DNA of 64,000 bases from Maridesulfovibrio ferrireducens (GTDB lineage: Bacteria > Desulfobacterota > Desulfovibrionia > Desulfovibrionales > Desulfovibrionaceae), in NCBI RefSeq assembly GCF_900101105.1, contig NZ_FNGA01000001.1:248001-312000 (forward strand), written 5' to 3'. Position 1 is the first letter of the stretch, and each line of letters begins with the position of its first letter. The translations under genes were made by a program, and so were the position numbers. The notes below the pieces were generated by a model, which was not told the origin of the DNA, ran no database searches, and saw only the letters and a list, made by a program, of their open reading frames with translations. Below are positions 53,857 to 63,908 of this stretch, one piece after another.

Positions 53857-54058
53857 TGAGAAACCTCCTGATTTGGTGGTGTCTCCGTGGGGCACAGTCG
53901 GTAGGCTAAATGGCCAAAGGCTGGAGGCTCGCGCGGGGAAGACACGGAACTTAATCCGTTTGTAACGGATGTCAAGAAATTCCAAATGATCACCTTTGAC
54001 AAGACCGAACATTTACGGCAAATCCTAGAGTATAAAAACAACCCTCCAAGGAGATCAT

Positions 54059-54352
54059 ATGAGTTCCACAATCGAAGAATTGACCATACAATATGAAGAA
54101 GACGGCCAAATAGTTGTAAAAGAACTGGCAAAAGAAGTTCTAACCAAGGGTGCATGGACCACAATCCTCTTCCGTTACCAGCAGCTTGACCGCAAAACTG
54201 AAGAGTTTGGAAAGGATATGTACACAATCCGCCGCTTCCGCAAAATGAACGGCGAATACCGCCCTCAGTCCAAATTTAACATTTCCAGCCCTGCTCAGGC
54301 CCGCAAAATCATTGATGCTTTGGGCGAATGGCTGAAAGAAGTCGAAGACTAG
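54059..54352 (+). CDS. Conserved-looking hypothetical protein, 97 aa
   Basis: The small, charged cytoplasmic protein (TIQYEEDGQIVVKELAKEVL; TILFRYQQLDRKTEEFG; YTIRRFRKMNGEYRPQSKFN) looks like a beta-rich single domain followed by a helix. A strong AAGGAG ribosome-binding site and a following terminator show that it is a real, monocistronic gene. I recognise no function. Confidence 0.75.
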   Translation: MSSTIEELTIQYEEDGQIVVKELAKEVLTKGAWTTILFRYQQLDRKTEEFGKDMYTIRRFRKMNGEYRPQSKFNISSPAQARKIIDALGEWLKEVED

Positions 54353-54393
54353 GCTTACCTTCCCAGCTATTTTACGACTTTTCATATTCCATA

Positions 54394-54437
54394 AAAAAAG
54401 CTCCGTTCAGATTATATAATCTGAACGGAGCTTTTTT
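54394..54437. terminator. Bidirectional palindromic terminator
   Basis: A 44-bp perfect palindrome (22-bp arms 54394-54415 and 54416-54437) begins with an A-run and ends with a T-run, so it terminates both the gene at 54059 and the converging gene at 54462. Confidence 0.9.
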
Positions 54438-54461
54438 AACGCGTAAAAATTACCGGAATAA

Positions 54462-55373
54462 CTAGTTAACGGTATATGCTCCGCTGGCTTCAACTTTTTG
54501 CACTGTAGAATTACTAATGGTGAACCATAAAAATTCGCTGATCCGTGAACCTATTTCATTTTGTTCGCTGTAGTTACAACCCACAAGCCAGCCGTTATCT
54601 GTGAAATAGCAATCTGTACATCGTTCCATCTGCAATGTTTCGGGAAACTCTGAATTTTCTTTCAGATATTTTTTAACTTCAATATAATAACCGTCTCCGG
54701 ATGTTCTTTCAGGCTTTTCTCCAAACTTCTCCAAATCTTTCATGAACGCGTCATACATACTTTTATATCGGTCATATTTGCTTTGATACAGCCCTTCACC
54801 CGGATTCAACTGCATCAATTCGGCGTAAATATCCATATTGGCTTTATAGTCACGCATTGGAAGAGTCTGCGCCCGGGCATAAAGCTTTCTTTCCAGCTTT
54901 CGCTGAAGTTTCCTGTCATATCCTTTAAGCTCTTTAATATATCTTGAATTTTCCGGCTCAAGAGATGCCAACTGTGAATAATACTTAGCTAATTCTGAAT
55001 AATTCCACTTAGATGTATTCTCAATTCTAAACAACAAATCTTTCTCTGTAGCCAGATGAATAAGAGCTTGAAGCTCATCATTCATAAGATCCTTATTTTT
55101 TTCCGCGACTGTAAGAGCCGTTTCAGCATGCCCCGTTTCTATAAGCCGCTTCATGCTGAAAACAACTTTTTCGCGAGCCTTATTCTGCAATTCTGTAAGG
55201 ATGCGCTCCTGTTCAATACGATTTTGCTCAGCAATACGCGCTCTTTCCTCGGCAAAATTATTCTGCACAGTTATCACACAGAAAATTATTGCAATCAGCG
55301 CGATTACACCTGCAATTACAGCAAGCACTACCTTTTTACTCTTAATAAATTCTTTAATTGAGGGGATATTCAT
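54462..55373 (-). CDS. Membrane-anchored coiled-coil protein of unknown function
   Basis: From ATG 55373 the product has 303 residues: a short cytoplasmic segment with lysines, one membrane helix (about residues 15-37, VVLAVIAGVIALIAIIFCVI), then a charged coiled coil (EERARIAEQNRIEQERIL) and a helical, repeat-like soluble part of TPR character (NYSELAKYYSQLASLEPENS; YKANMDIYAELMQLNPGEG). A CTDC motif lies near the end. A TTG at 55409 would add 12 residues but has no ribosome-binding site. The family is not recognised. Confidence 0.7.
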   Translation of the reverse strand: MNIPSIKEFIKSKKVVLAVIAGVIALIAIIFCVITVQNNFAEERARIAEQNRIEQERILTELQNKAREKVVFSMKRLIETGHAETALTVAEKNKDLMNDELQALIHLATEKDLLFRIENTSKWNYSELAKYYSQLASLEPENSRYIKELKGYDRKLQRKLERKLYARAQTLPMRDYKANMDIYAELMQLNPGEGLYQSKYDRYKSMYDAFMKDLEKFGEKPERTSGDGYYIEVKKYLKENSEFPETLQMERCTDCYFTDNGWLVGCNYSEQNEIGSRISEFLWFTISNSTVQKVEASGAYTVN

Positions 55374-55500
55374 ACCCGGGAAGATACGGTCAGCAATTAA
55401 GTCCGTCAATAAAAGGAATAATTTTTACGCTTTTTTTTCAAATCAACCTAAACAGATTTAAGCAATAGACCGATATATCCAGCAAGGAAGGAATACGGTT

Positions 55501-56331
55501 ATGCATATCGACGCATCAGCATTAAAAAGTACATACGGAGCACCGAGCTGGCAAAATAACCAGGCTTCGCTTTTAGGCGGGAGCCGATCTTCCGGCGTGG
55601 GAGCGACGCGCCTGAATGTATCGGCCCCTCCTGTAAATACTGCTGACCAATTCGCCGATCTGATCGCTCAAAAGACCGTTGCAACGGAAACTTCAAGCAA
55701 TAACATTCAAAAGGGTGCTTTGGAGAACGAACCTTCTTCCAAAGACCCTTCTGAGCTTGCCGGAGCCCTTGCAGACGCTTCCGACTTTATCGAAAACAAA
55801 TTCGGCAAAGACGCCGCCACGGCTTTCAAAGGAATTGTCATAGCTAATTCAGGTGATCAGATTACTGAGGATTCCCTTAGTAACGGATTGTTGAAGTCCA
55901 TCCAGTTCATTGACCGCAACTTCGGTTTTTCCGCCGGAGATCAAGTGATGGAACATTTCAACTCGAACCTCAACAATGCTATGAACAATCATTTTGAAAA
56001 CGGCTTGCAGGAACATTTTTTTGCAGCCCAACCCGGAACGGCCGCGAAGATAAACCTCAGCAATACCTTTGCCCAGTTAAACAGACAATTCGGTGAAGAA
56101 ACGGCCAATTCCATTGAAAGTATGATTGATCAAGTGCTGAAGACAGAAGGCAACTCACTAAGTTCCTTTAAAAAAGGACTCGATGAGGCTCTCAAAAAAG
56201 CCGAAGAACTTCACCCCGGCATAACAGCTCAAACAGCTCCGGCTGCAGCGGGTGAACTGATGGATAAAATCCAGAACACAGGCAACCTCGCGCCTCAGGC
56301 AAAAGGGGCTGTGCTGAACCTTTCAGTTTAA
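55501..56331 (+). CDS. Hypothetical protein, 276 aa, low-complexity N-terminus
   Basis: The start ATG 55501 lies behind AAGGAAGGAATACGG. The first 90 residues are rich in Ser, Ala, Gly and Asn and look disordered; the rest is helical and has repeating FG motifs (ENKFGKDAATAFKGIVIANS; IDRNFGFSAGDQVMEHFNS; NRQFGEETANSIESMIDQ). There is no signal peptide. It resembles DUF-type proteins seen near motility genes, but I cannot name it. Confidence 0.7.
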   Translation: MHIDASALKSTYGAPSWQNNQASLLGGSRSSGVGATRLNVSAPPVNTADQFADLIAQKTVATETSSNNIQKGALENEPSSKDPSELAGALADASDFIENKFGKDAATAFKGIVIANSGDQITEDSLSNGLLKSIQFIDRNFGFSAGDQVMEHFNSNLNNAMNNHFENGLQEHFFAAQPGTAAKINLSNTFAQLNRQFGEETANSIESMIDQVLKTEGNSLSSFKKGLDEALKKAEELHPGITAQTAPAAAGELMDKIQNTGNLAPQAKGAVLNLSV

Positions 56332-56449
56332 TTCATACAAAGCTTTAATTACAAAACCAACTCTCCACTGAATACAGACTGTTCAAGCCCCTTTTTTTTT
56401 GCTATGAGATTAAGTCTATATTGACAAGCATTACATGGAGGAAACGGAT

Positions 56450-56539
56450 ATGATGAGTTTTTTCTGGTTTTTTCTCGGTCTCACTATGACTATTGCAGTC
56501 ATCGCTTTCATCAAGGCTAGCAGTACTACTGACGAATAG
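56450..56539 (+). CDS. 29-residue single-span membrane microprotein
   Basis: ATG 56450 (or 56453) follows a strong ATGGAGGAAACGGAT ribosome-binding site. The product has one hydrophobic helix (SFFWFFLGLTMTIAVIAFI) and a short polar tail (KASSTTDE). A terminator follows at 56586. Size and layout are like small accessory subunits of membrane complexes, but no partner is adjacent. Confidence 0.65.
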   Translation: MMSFFWFFLGLTMTIAVIAFIKASSTTDE

Positions 56540-56585
56540 TCTTAGTTCTCATTTACGGGTAACCCCGTTTTATTTTTCCAGAAAG

Positions 56586-56606
56586 GCCCGCTTTATGCGG
56601 GCTTTT
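56586..56606 (+). terminator. Intrinsic terminator after the microprotein
   Basis: GCCCGC (56586-56591) and GCGGGC (56597-56602) form a stem followed by TTTTCTC. Confidence 0.75.
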
Positions 56607-56704
56607 CTCATTTATAATTATCCGCCATCGTTTAAAAAATACTTCTTCTGCAACGATCTATACTGTAGTAGTATATTAAGACTCGTAGACAGGCTGGTAT
56701 AATA

Positions 56705-58180
56705 ATGACTCAACAAGAAATATTAAAGGCACTTGAATCTCATCCCGAGACGTGGATGTCTATTCCGAGTGTATTCAAAAATGAATCAGGTGAGCCTGAA
56801 TTTAAAATGCTGCTGGCTGAACCGGAAATGGGTGATGCCGGAGTATCTTCCCTGCACTTTCGCGAAACTAAAACAGGCGGCTTTGAATACGCTTCCCGGG
56901 CTTTCGTTCACGCCCACTTACAACCCGGTGATATTTTTATCGATGTAGGTGCTCATTTCGGATTATATACTCTGACCGCGGCTCTTAAATTTCCCGGAAA
57001 AGTTAAAGTTCTTGCTGTGGAACCACATCCCGCCAATATTAAACGGTTGCGATTGTGGACCGACTTCAACGGGTGTACCGACGATGTCACCATTGCAGAA
57101 TGCGCAGCCTCAGACCATGCCGGATACAGTCTATTGCGACAAAACTCCTCCATGGGACACAGCCTAATGAATCATCCCGGCTTAACTGAAAAACTAAAAC
57201 CGATAAAAGTACCGCTTGACTCAATAGACCAAATTGTAACCAAAACCGGATTCACTGACTGCGACAACAGAATTTTCCTTAAAATTGATACCGAAGGACA
57301 TGAACTACAAACCATTAAAGGAACTTTAAACCTGCTCAAGACAGGGAGAGTTGCAGCTATCATATGGGAAAAAGGGCATTACCATATGACCCGGCAAGGC
57401 ATGGACGATTTTGTAGAAATCATGACCATTCTGCGCGATCTGGGATATGACTCCTTCAGATTTCCTCATGAAGATATGGGAGGCCCGCTGGTTCCTTATG
57501 TCGCAAGCCACGAGTCGTGCAATATTGTAAGCCTTGACCGTTCAATCACCCCTTTACCCGTTTACGATAAACCGTGGATTGCACACTGCACCATGTCTCC
57601 ATCCATGCGGCCTCCAGTTACAGCGGAAGTTTTTACGGCTTATACTGAACGGCTTATCAAAGCTAAATCCACAGATTGCGGACGCTGGTCCCGTTGGAAC
57701 TCCTTATATAATGAATCTGATCTGCGTGCGGGAATAGCCGGACAGTTTGTGCCTGAGCATTCTACTGTTCTCGATGCCGGAGCAGGCCTTATGCTTTTAC
57801 GGGATTACTTACCTGAAAACTGTACCTACATCCCGCTTGATATTGTCGCACGAAGCAGAAACTGCATTGTGGCAGACCTCAATCAGCATCAATATCCTGA
57901 CCGGAAATTTGATGTTGTAACAGCTCTGTTCACCTTGGAATTTCTCCACGCACCCGCTGAATTTATGAAATGGGCGCACAAATCTTGCGAAACACTCATT
58001 TTCACATACTTTACGGCACAGCCTAAATCTGAAAAAAACCGTAGAATATCGGGCATTTTTAACGACTTAAACAACACAGACATTCAAAATATGACCCAAA
58101 AATCAGGCTGGAAAATTGTAACCGCCACAGGCATCTCCTCTGGACAAATTTGCTACCATTGCAAAAAAAGGACTAAGTAA
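56705..58180 (+). CDS. FkbM-type methyltransferase with a second C-terminal methyltransferase domain
   Basis: In this 491-residue protein the first half is an FkbM-like SAM methyltransferase (DIFIDVGAHFGLYTLTAALK; VLAVEPHPANIKRLR; FLKIDTEGHELQTIKG). The second half, from about residue 320, shows a separate, degenerate class I fold (VLDAGAGLMLLRDYL; DLNQHQYPDRKFDVVTALF). It may modify a surface glycan or peptide. The start at 56705 has a modest ribosome-binding site. The stop overlaps the xth start (TAATG), so both are cotranscribed. Confidence 0.8.
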   Translation: MTQQEILKALESHPETWMSIPSVFKNESGEPEFKMLLAEPEMGDAGVSSLHFRETKTGGFEYASRAFVHAHLQPGDIFIDVGAHFGLYTLTAALKFPGKVKVLAVEPHPANIKRLRLWTDFNGCTDDVTIAECAASDHAGYSLLRQNSSMGHSLMNHPGLTEKLKPIKVPLDSIDQIVTKTGFTDCDNRIFLKIDTEGHELQTIKGTLNLLKTGRVAAIIWEKGHYHMTRQGMDDFVEIMTILRDLGYDSFRFPHEDMGGPLVPYVASHESCNIVSLDRSITPLPVYDKPWIAHCTMSPSMRPPVTAEVFTAYTERLIKAKSTDCGRWSRWNSLYNESDLRAGIAGQFVPEHSTVLDAGAGLMLLRDYLPENCTYIPLDIVARSRNCIVADLNQHQYPDRKFDVVTALFTLEFLHAPAEFMKWAHKSCETLIFTYFTAQPKSEKNRRISGIFNDLNNTDIQNMTQKSGWKIVTATGISSGQICYHCKKRTK

Positions 58181-58947
58181 TGAAAATTTACTCTTGGAAT
58201 ATTAATGGATATCGAGCTATAGTTAAAAAAAATTTTACAGAATGGTTTCAACAGAGCGATGCAGATGTGGTAATGTTGCAGGAAACTAAAGCCCACCCGG
58301 ACCAAATTCTGGACAATCATCGCGACTACGAAGGGTATGAATCGATCTGGAACTGGTCAAAAGGCAAGAAAGGATACTCCGGTACAGCCTGTTTTTCACG
58401 GACACCGGTTCTCTCACACTCTTTGGGCCTTCCTGAGGAGCTCTACCAAGGTGAAGGACGTGTAATTCTCATAGAGTATGAACACTTCTACCTTTTCAAC
58501 ATTTATTACCCTAACGGCCAGATGAATGACGGCCGGCTTGAATATAAAATGGGTTTTTATGACTGTTTTCTGGAATATGCAGAAAAACTGCGCAAAAAGA
58601 AGCCGATTGTGGTGGGAGGTGATTTTAATACCGCGCATAAAGAAATCGATCTTAAAAACCCTAAAGCCAACTCTGAACGATCAGGTTTTCTGCCCATTGA
58701 GCGGGCATGGCTGGATAAATTTATTGAGCACGGATATATTGATACCTTTAGAATGTTTGAATCTGAAGGCAGCAATTATTCGTGGTGGAGTTACCGCTTT
58801 AATGCTCGAAAGAACAATGCGGGTTGGCGGATAGATTATTTCTTCGTATCTGAGGAATTAAACAACAATGTAAAAAGAGCCTGGATAGAACCAAATGTCC
58901 TAGGTTCCGACCACTGCCCTATTGGAATAGAATTAATTTTCCCTTAA
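58180..58947 (+). CDS. xth: Exodeoxyribonuclease III
   Basis: This 255-residue Mg-dependent AP endonuclease/3'-5' exonuclease repairs abasic sites. Signatures are KIYSWNINGYRA, MLQETKAHPDQ (metal Glu), VVGGDFNTAHKEIDL, WWSYRFNARKNNAGWRIDYF and LGSDHCPIGIEL (catalytic Asp-His). Its length is normal for the family. Confidence 0.93.
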   Translation: MKIYSWNINGYRAIVKKNFTEWFQQSDADVVMLQETKAHPDQILDNHRDYEGYESIWNWSKGKKGYSGTACFSRTPVLSHSLGLPEELYQGEGRVILIEYEHFYLFNIYYPNGQMNDGRLEYKMGFYDCFLEYAEKLRKKKPIVVGGDFNTAHKEIDLKNPKANSERSGFLPIERAWLDKFIEHGYIDTFRMFESEGSNYSWWSYRFNARKNNAGWRIDYFFVSEELNNNVKRAWIEPNVLGSDHCPIGIELIFP

Positions 58948-59122
58948 AAAAATGATTTAAACTCTAAACTCTACTGTGATCTTTCAAAAACAGAATCTAT
59001 TTTAACAAAAATGTAGCCTATTCAAAAAATATATTATAAAAACGAATTAAACTAACTTACTAAACTAATTTACTGTTTAATAGTTGCTTGAGTTAAAAAA
59101 TTTGCTTTGCAAGGAGATGGAC

Positions 59123-61279
59123 ATGCTGAAAAATTTGCGGATTGGGCCCAAAATTGCCATTAGTATGAGTGTTCTCATGATTTTAATCTTCGTTACTTTC
59201 ACCAGTATTACGGTAACCAAAACCAGACAAATTTCCAGAGATCAAGCGACTGATATGGCTGAAGAAATGGCTGCCAGATATGGCAATCAAGTAAAAAACA
59301 ACATTGAGAAAGCTTTGGATGCCGCACTGGCCGGATCAGCCGCGTTTATATCTTTTTCCAGTTATGGACATAACCTTGACCGCGAAATGGCTGACCATTT
59401 CATACAACAGCTGACTCTTTCTGATCCTATGTTTTTCGGAACTCAGGTTGTAATGGAACCGAATGCACTTGATGGCCGCGATGCAGAATATAAGGGAACA
59501 AAAGAATGGTACGGACCAAACGGTGAATATGGACCATACTTCTGGCGCGAAAACGGATCATTAAAAGCTGAAGATTTGATTCAATACAAGCCCGCCACAA
59601 CCCGAGAATGGTACATGGGCCCAAGGGACTCACGAGGCCCTATCCTGACTGAACCATATTACACAGAAGTAGCCAAAACGAGCATGGCCACTATCAGTGT
59701 GCCTATGATCAAAAACGGTCGTTTTATCGGTATAGTAGGAATCGACTTCGTACTTAAAGCTTTCCAAAAAATGGTCGACACGATTCGCCCCATGGAAACT
59801 GGTTATGCTTTTCTGGCTTCCAACAAAGGATACTGTGTTGCCCATCCCGATAAAGGTCTGATCGGCAAAAATATAACTGACGCATTTCCACAAGATGTCC
59901 GTAACGAAATATCCTCCGCTATTAGTAACGGAAAGCCATTTCACAAAGATATTATTTCCCCGCTTGACGGAAAAGAATACTTTTTCCTGTTTGAACCTAT
60001 CATGGTTCAAGGAACAAGCACTCCCTGGGCAATCGGACTCGCGATTCCAACACAAAAGATTTATGCCGAAGCTCAGCATTTCCTTACTATAAGTCTGATA
60101 TTATCCGCTGCAGCCATCTTTTTAGTTTTAATAGTGGTACTTCTCATCGCCAACAGTGTAGCAAAACCTATCAATAGTATGGTCGGATTCGCGCAGGACA
60201 TTGCTGACGGCAACTTTGACTCCAAGCCTGACAGCCGTCATTTCGGAGGAGAACTTCTTACCTTGTACGACGCATTGTCCAGCATGGTAAAAAGTCTTGT
60301 TGAACTGATAGGCACTGCTGAAGAAAAGACACAAGAAGCGGAACGCCAGACACAAGCCGCGCAAGTGGCGCTTAAAGAAGCGAGCGAAGCAAAAGAAGCC
60401 GCCGAAAGAGCTAAAGCAGAAGGCATGCTTCAAGCTGCAAATCAGCTTGAAGGAATTGTGGACCAAGTTACCTCCGCATCCGAAGAACTTGCATCACAAA
60501 TCGAAGAATCCAGCAGAGGAACAGAAATTCAGCGTGAACGGACTTCTGAATCAGCAACTGCTATGGAGCAAATGAATGCCTCGGTTCTTGAAGTTGCTCA
60601 AAATGCTTCCCAAGCGGCAGAAAGCGCCATGGATGCTAAAGGAAATGCAGAAGAAGGCGGAAAAATCGTCGCGGACGTTGTTTCCTCTATTAATGCAGTA
60701 AACACCGCAGCTGAAATCATGGCTTCAGGACTGAATGACCTTGGTACTCAGGCTGAAGGAATCAGTCAGGTCATCACAGTCATCACTGATATTGCTGACC
60801 AGACAAACCTGCTGGCTCTGAATGCTGCAATCGAAGCTGCCCGCGCAGGTGAAGCCGGTCGCGGATTCGCAGTCGTTGCCGACGAAGTTCGCAAACTTGC
60901 AGAAAAAACAATGCAGGCCACTCATGAAGTAGGACAGGCCGTACACGCCATTCAAGCTGGAACCCGTAAAAGCATTGAAGAAATGAACAATGCAGCATCT
61001 ATGGTAACCAAAAGCACCGATCTCGCGGGTAAGGCCGGAGACAGTCTACACAGCATTGTGGAAATTGTAGATTCAACCGCTGATCAGGTTCGAGCAATAG
61101 CCACAGCCAGTGAAGAACAGTCCGCTGCCAGTGAGCAAATCAGCAGAGGAACAGAAGAAGTAAACCGTATCGCCGCCGACACAGCTGAAGCTATGAATCA
61201 GTCTAGCCAGGCAGTTGCGGATCTGGCTCGTTTATCCTCTGACCTGCAAGCTCTGATTGAAGACCTTAAAAACGTTTAA
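59123..61279 (+). CDS. Methyl-accepting chemotaxis protein with double-Cache sensor
   Basis: The 718-residue receptor has membrane helix 1 (about 7-31), a periplasmic Cache domain with [30 protein letters not shown] and [19 protein letters not shown], helix 2 (about 319-343), a HAMP region, and a signalling domain with the tip [30 protein letters not shown] near residue 562. It has no CheR-docking pentapeptide. ATG 59123 is used because AAGGAG stands 6 nt upstream. The ligand is probably a small metabolite such as an amino or organic acid. Confidence 0.92.
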   Translation: MLKNLRIGPKIAISMSVLMILIFVTFTSITVTKTRQISRDQATDMAEEMAARYGNQVKNNIEKALDAALAGSAAFISFSSYGHNLDREMADHFIQQLTLSDPMFFGTQVVMEPNALDGRDAEYKGTKEWYGPNGEYGPYFWRENGSLKAEDLIQYKPATTREWYMGPRDSRGPILTEPYYTEVAKTSMATISVPMIKNGRFIGIVGIDFVLKAFQKMVDTIRPMETGYAFLASNKGYCVAHPDKGLIGKNITDAFPQDVRNEISSAISNGKPFHKDIISPLDGKEYFFLFEPIMVQGTSTPWAIGLAIPTQKIYAEAQHFLTISLILSAAAIFLVLIVVLLIANSVAKPINSMVGFAQDIADGNFDSKPDSRHFGGELLTLYDALSSMVKSLVELIGTAEEKTQEAERQTQAAQVALKEASEAKEAAERAKAEGMLQAANQLEGIVDQVTSASEELASQIEESSRGTEIQRERTSESATAMEQMNASVLEVAQNASQAAESAMDAKGNAEEGGKIVADVVSSINAVNTAAEIMASGLNDLGTQAEGISQVITVITDIADQTNLLALNAAIEAARAGEAGRGFAVVADEVRKLAEKTMQATHEVGQAVHAIQAGTRKSIEEMNNAASMVTKSTDLAGKAGDSLHSIVEIVDSTADQVRAIATASEEQSAASEQISRGTEEVNRIAADTAEAMNQSSQAVADLARLSSDLQALIEDLKNV

Positions 61280-61293
61280 TTCATATTAAAAAA

Positions 61294-61317
61294 GAGAGCG
61301 GGACTCTTCCCGCTCTC
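61294..61317. terminator. Hairpin after the chemotaxis receptor
   Basis: GAGAGCGGGA (61294-61303) and TCCCGCTCTC (61308-61317) form a 10-bp stem. An A-run precedes it and no T-run follows, so it terminates better on the minus strand. Confidence 0.65.
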
Positions 61318-61357
61318 ACTAAAATATAACACTTATATTTTAGCACTTTAAGACATT

Positions 61358-61396
61358 AAAAAAGGCTTCTTCTGATATTCAGAAGAAGCCTTTTTT
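61358..61396. terminator. Second, stronger terminator
   Basis: An 18-bp perfect stem (61358-61375 with 61379-61396) around TAT has A6 on the left and T6 on the right and works in both directions. Confidence 0.85.
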
Positions 61397-61495
61397 AATA
61401 ATTTAATCAAAAAGTACTATTTTTTACTTGAAATTGATTCTCATATTCAGTAAAGAATATTCCTAACGGGAAACAAAAACGAAAGGAGCACCACT

Positions 61496-61672
61496 ATGAC
61501 TCAGACCACCAGCATTTCATCCATGAATAAAAGATCTTTTTTGAAAAAGGCATTTAAAGGTTTTTCAACAAATAATTCCACCAACCAAAATTCGGAAAGA
61601 AATTCGATCTTGCCAGCCTCAAATAAGCTTCATAACAATAAGTCTGAAAGCTTTCAGCAGGAAGAAGTTTAA
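61496..61672 (+). CDS. 58-residue hypothetical protein
   Basis: ATG 61496 sits behind a strong GAAAGGAGCACCACT site. The product has an N-terminal basic segment (MNKRSFLKKAFKGF, residues 10-23) followed by a Ser/Asn-rich tail, with no membrane helix. It is unlike any family I know. It lies 84 nt upstream of another small gene in the same direction. Confidence 0.55.
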   Translation: MTQTTSISSMNKRSFLKKAFKGFSTNNSTNQNSERNSILPASNKLHNNKSESFQQEEV

Positions 61673-61756
61673 ATGGGATTATCACCTGACCAAAGTGATG
61701 ATGAATGAGGAACTCAGCTTTCTAAGCTAATACTTGATTTAATATCGGAGCAGACA

Positions 61757-61954
61757 ATGGCAGATGCTATAAAAGAAGCCGCACGAGTGCGCCGCGAATA
61801 CGGCTGGAATACGTATTTGATAAAATTTAGAAACTACTACTCTTATACTTTTGACCCGACTCTTTTCCCTAACTTTGAACTCATAGGCGAAGTGAATGAG
61901 GAAGGAGCAGTTTTTCCAACTGATAAACCTAAAAAGTCTATATTCAATGGTTAA
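61757..61954 (+). CDS. 65-residue hypothetical protein
   Basis: A GGAG site precedes ATG 61757. The product is rich in aromatic and charged residues (VRREYGWNTYLIKFRNYYSY; TLFPNFELIGEVNEEGAVF) and probably soluble. No family is recognised. It may form a small unit with the gene at 61496. Confidence 0.6.
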   Translation: MADAIKEAARVRREYGWNTYLIKFRNYYSYTFDPTLFPNFELIGEVNEEGAVFPTDKPKKSIFNG

Positions 61955-61980
61955 CTAAAAACATTAAACTGTGCGAATTG

Positions 61981-62157
61981 TCAGGATTCTTCTTTCTCAA
62001 AAACCTGAGCCGTCTGCTCGGCAACTTTCTGGACGATCTCCAGAAGTTCCGCAGGAATCAGACTTTCACCTGTCAGCAATTCAACAAGTTCTTCTTCTGT
62101 AAGGCCGGAAGAGTTCGCAATGGCAAGTTGTTTTTCTGTTAATTTAATATGGTTCAT
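61981..62157 (-). CDS. 58-residue helical hypothetical protein
   Basis: From ATG 62157 the product is almost entirely helical and acidic (LTEEELVELLTGESL; AELLEIVQKVAEQTAQVFE). A TTG at 62193 would extend it by 12 residues; neither start has a clear ribosome-binding site. It could be a small regulatory or adaptor protein. The call is moderate. Confidence 0.5.
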   Translation of the reverse strand: MNHIKLTEKQLAIANSSGLTEEELVELLTGESLIPAELLEIVQKVAEQTAQVFEKEES

Positions 62158-62212
62158 AATGTTTAGATTACTTTCATACTCTCTGATTTGCAAAACATTA
62201 GATTGCCCAAAA

Positions 62213-62252
62213 AAAACGGCCCGATCCTCTTAAAAGAGGGTCGGGCCGTTTT
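62213..62252. terminator. Terminator of the malic enzyme gene
   Basis: A 19-nt arm (62213-62231) pairs with 62234-62252 (one G-T pair). Minus-strand transcription runs from it into a T-run; T4 follows on the plus strand too. Confidence 0.85.
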
Positions 62253-62329
62253 ATAAACTTAAATCAAAATCAACCGGCCTGTGTTTTTACAAACAAAACG
62301 GGCTGACGTTTCAATTAAAACCTTTTTAA

Positions 62330-63649
62330 TTAAAAGTCGTAATTGAAGGATTCGACAACCATGTTGCCGCGAGCCTGAGAAGCTTTAATGCGTTCTTCAA
62401 GTTCAATTTTGTACTGATCAAGGTCAATCTGAATACGGGCGACGCCTGTTTCCATTGCGGCTTTAACAACAGCAGGAGCAACACGAGTCAGAACGCGAGG
62501 GTCGGTTGGTTTCGGAATGATGTAATCCATGCCGAACTCAAGTTTATCAACACCGAACGCGTCACAAATTTCCTGTCCGACTGGCTCTTTTGCAAGAGCT
62601 GCAAGAGCATGCGCTGCTGCGAACTTCATTTCTTTATTGATAGTGGTAGCACGGCAGTCCAATGCTCCGCGGAAAATGAAAGGGAAACAAAGAACATTAT
62701 TTACCTGATTGGGATAGTCAGAACGACCGGTTCCCATGAGGATATCAGGACGGACTTCTTTAACGTCAGGATAAGGGATTTCAGGATCAGGATTAGCGCA
62801 GGCAAAAATAATTGCGCCTTCAGCCATGGTCTTAACCATATCCTGATTGATTGCGTCTTTAACAGAAAGTCCAAGGAACATATCTGCACCGACCATACAC
62901 TCAGCAAGTGAACCTGCGTTTTCTTTCTGAGCAAAATCAGCTTTAAAACCGGTTACGCCAGCGCGCCCTTCGTACAGAAGTCCACGAGAATCAAACATGT
63001 AAATGTTTTCAGGACGTGCACCCATGGTCACATATAATGTCGAACAAGCAATTGCCGCAGCTCCGGCACCGGAAACAATAATTTTAATTTCGTCAATTTT
63101 TTTGCCGGTAATTTCAAGAGCATTAATAATACCCGCAGAAGAAATAATCGCTGTTCCATGCTGATCATCATGAAAAACAGGAATATTCATTTCTTCAATA
63201 AGTCTTCTTTCAATCTCAAAACACTCTGGAGCTTTAATATCTTCGAGGTTGATACCACCGAAGGTAGGCTCAATCATTTTACAAAATTCAATAATTTTTT
63301 CAGGATCGGAAGCATCAATGTTCAGATCATAAACATCAACATCAGCGAAAATTTTAAAAAGTACGCCTTTGCCTTCCATAACAGGCTTACCAGCTGCAGG
63401 ACCTATGTTACCAAGTCCGAGAACTGCTGTTCCGTTAGAAACAACCGCAACAAGGTTTCCTCTGCCTGTATACTTGTAAGACAACTCTTCATCAGCGTGG
63501 ATCGCACGGCAAGCTTCAGCTACACCGGGAGAATATGCCATTGAAAGGTCTTTCTGTGTACTACAAGGTTTGATGGAAATTACTTCCAGTTTACCTTTTC
63601 TGCCATCACTATGATACTTTAGAGCTTCCTCTTTTGTGAAAAGAGCCAT
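62330..63649 (-). CDS. NAD(P)-dependent malic enzyme
   Basis: The 439-residue enzyme decarboxylates malate to pyruvate. Key motifs are [63 protein letters not shown] and the Rossmann segment [13 protein letters not shown]. It is the short bacterial form without a phosphotransacetylase domain. ATG 63649 is used because TGGAGG lies upstream; the frame is open for another 29 codons without such a site. Confidence 0.93.
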   Translation of the reverse strand: MALFTKEEALKYHSDGRKGKLEVISIKPCSTQKDLSMAYSPGVAEACRAIHADEELSYKYTGRGNLVAVVSNGTAVLGLGNIGPAAGKPVMEGKGVLFKIFADVDVYDLNIDASDPEKIIEFCKMIEPTFGGINLEDIKAPECFEIERRLIEEMNIPVFHDDQHGTAIISSAGIINALEITGKKIDEIKIIVSGAGAAAIACSTLYVTMGARPENIYMFDSRGLLYEGRAGVTGFKADFAQKENAGSLAECMVGADMFLGLSVKDAINQDMVKTMAEGAIIFACANPDPEIPYPDVKEVRPDILMGTGRSDYPNQVNNVLCFPFIFRGALDCRATTINKEMKFAAAHALAALAKEPVGQEICDAFGVDKLEFGMDYIIPKPTDPRVLTRVAPAVVKAAMETGVARIQIDLDQYKIELEERIKASQARGNMVVESFNYDF

Positions 63650-63908
63650 ACCTGAACCTCCATTGAAAGTGTTTTTGATGATTGACTGATCAATTACAGC
63701 TATCCTTTTTCTATTGATGAGATTCAAAATGGTCAAGCTTTCTTCCTAATATTGTAATACTTTCTATTCTGTCCATAATGTCCACGCATATGCTTTTATA
63801 CAGTAGACACGAAGAGAAGATAAATTTACTAAGCCACCACTCGCTTCGCTTCTCACGAATGCGATTATACAAAAATTAATAAATTAGTGAGCCCCATTCG
63901 GAAACCTT
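63650..63908. other. Divergent intergenic region, no gene seen
   Basis: This region of about 260 bp separates the malic enzyme gene and the TrmJ-like gene and must contain both promoters. I see no convincing hairpin, repeat or consensus promoter strong enough to name. Confidence 0.5.
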
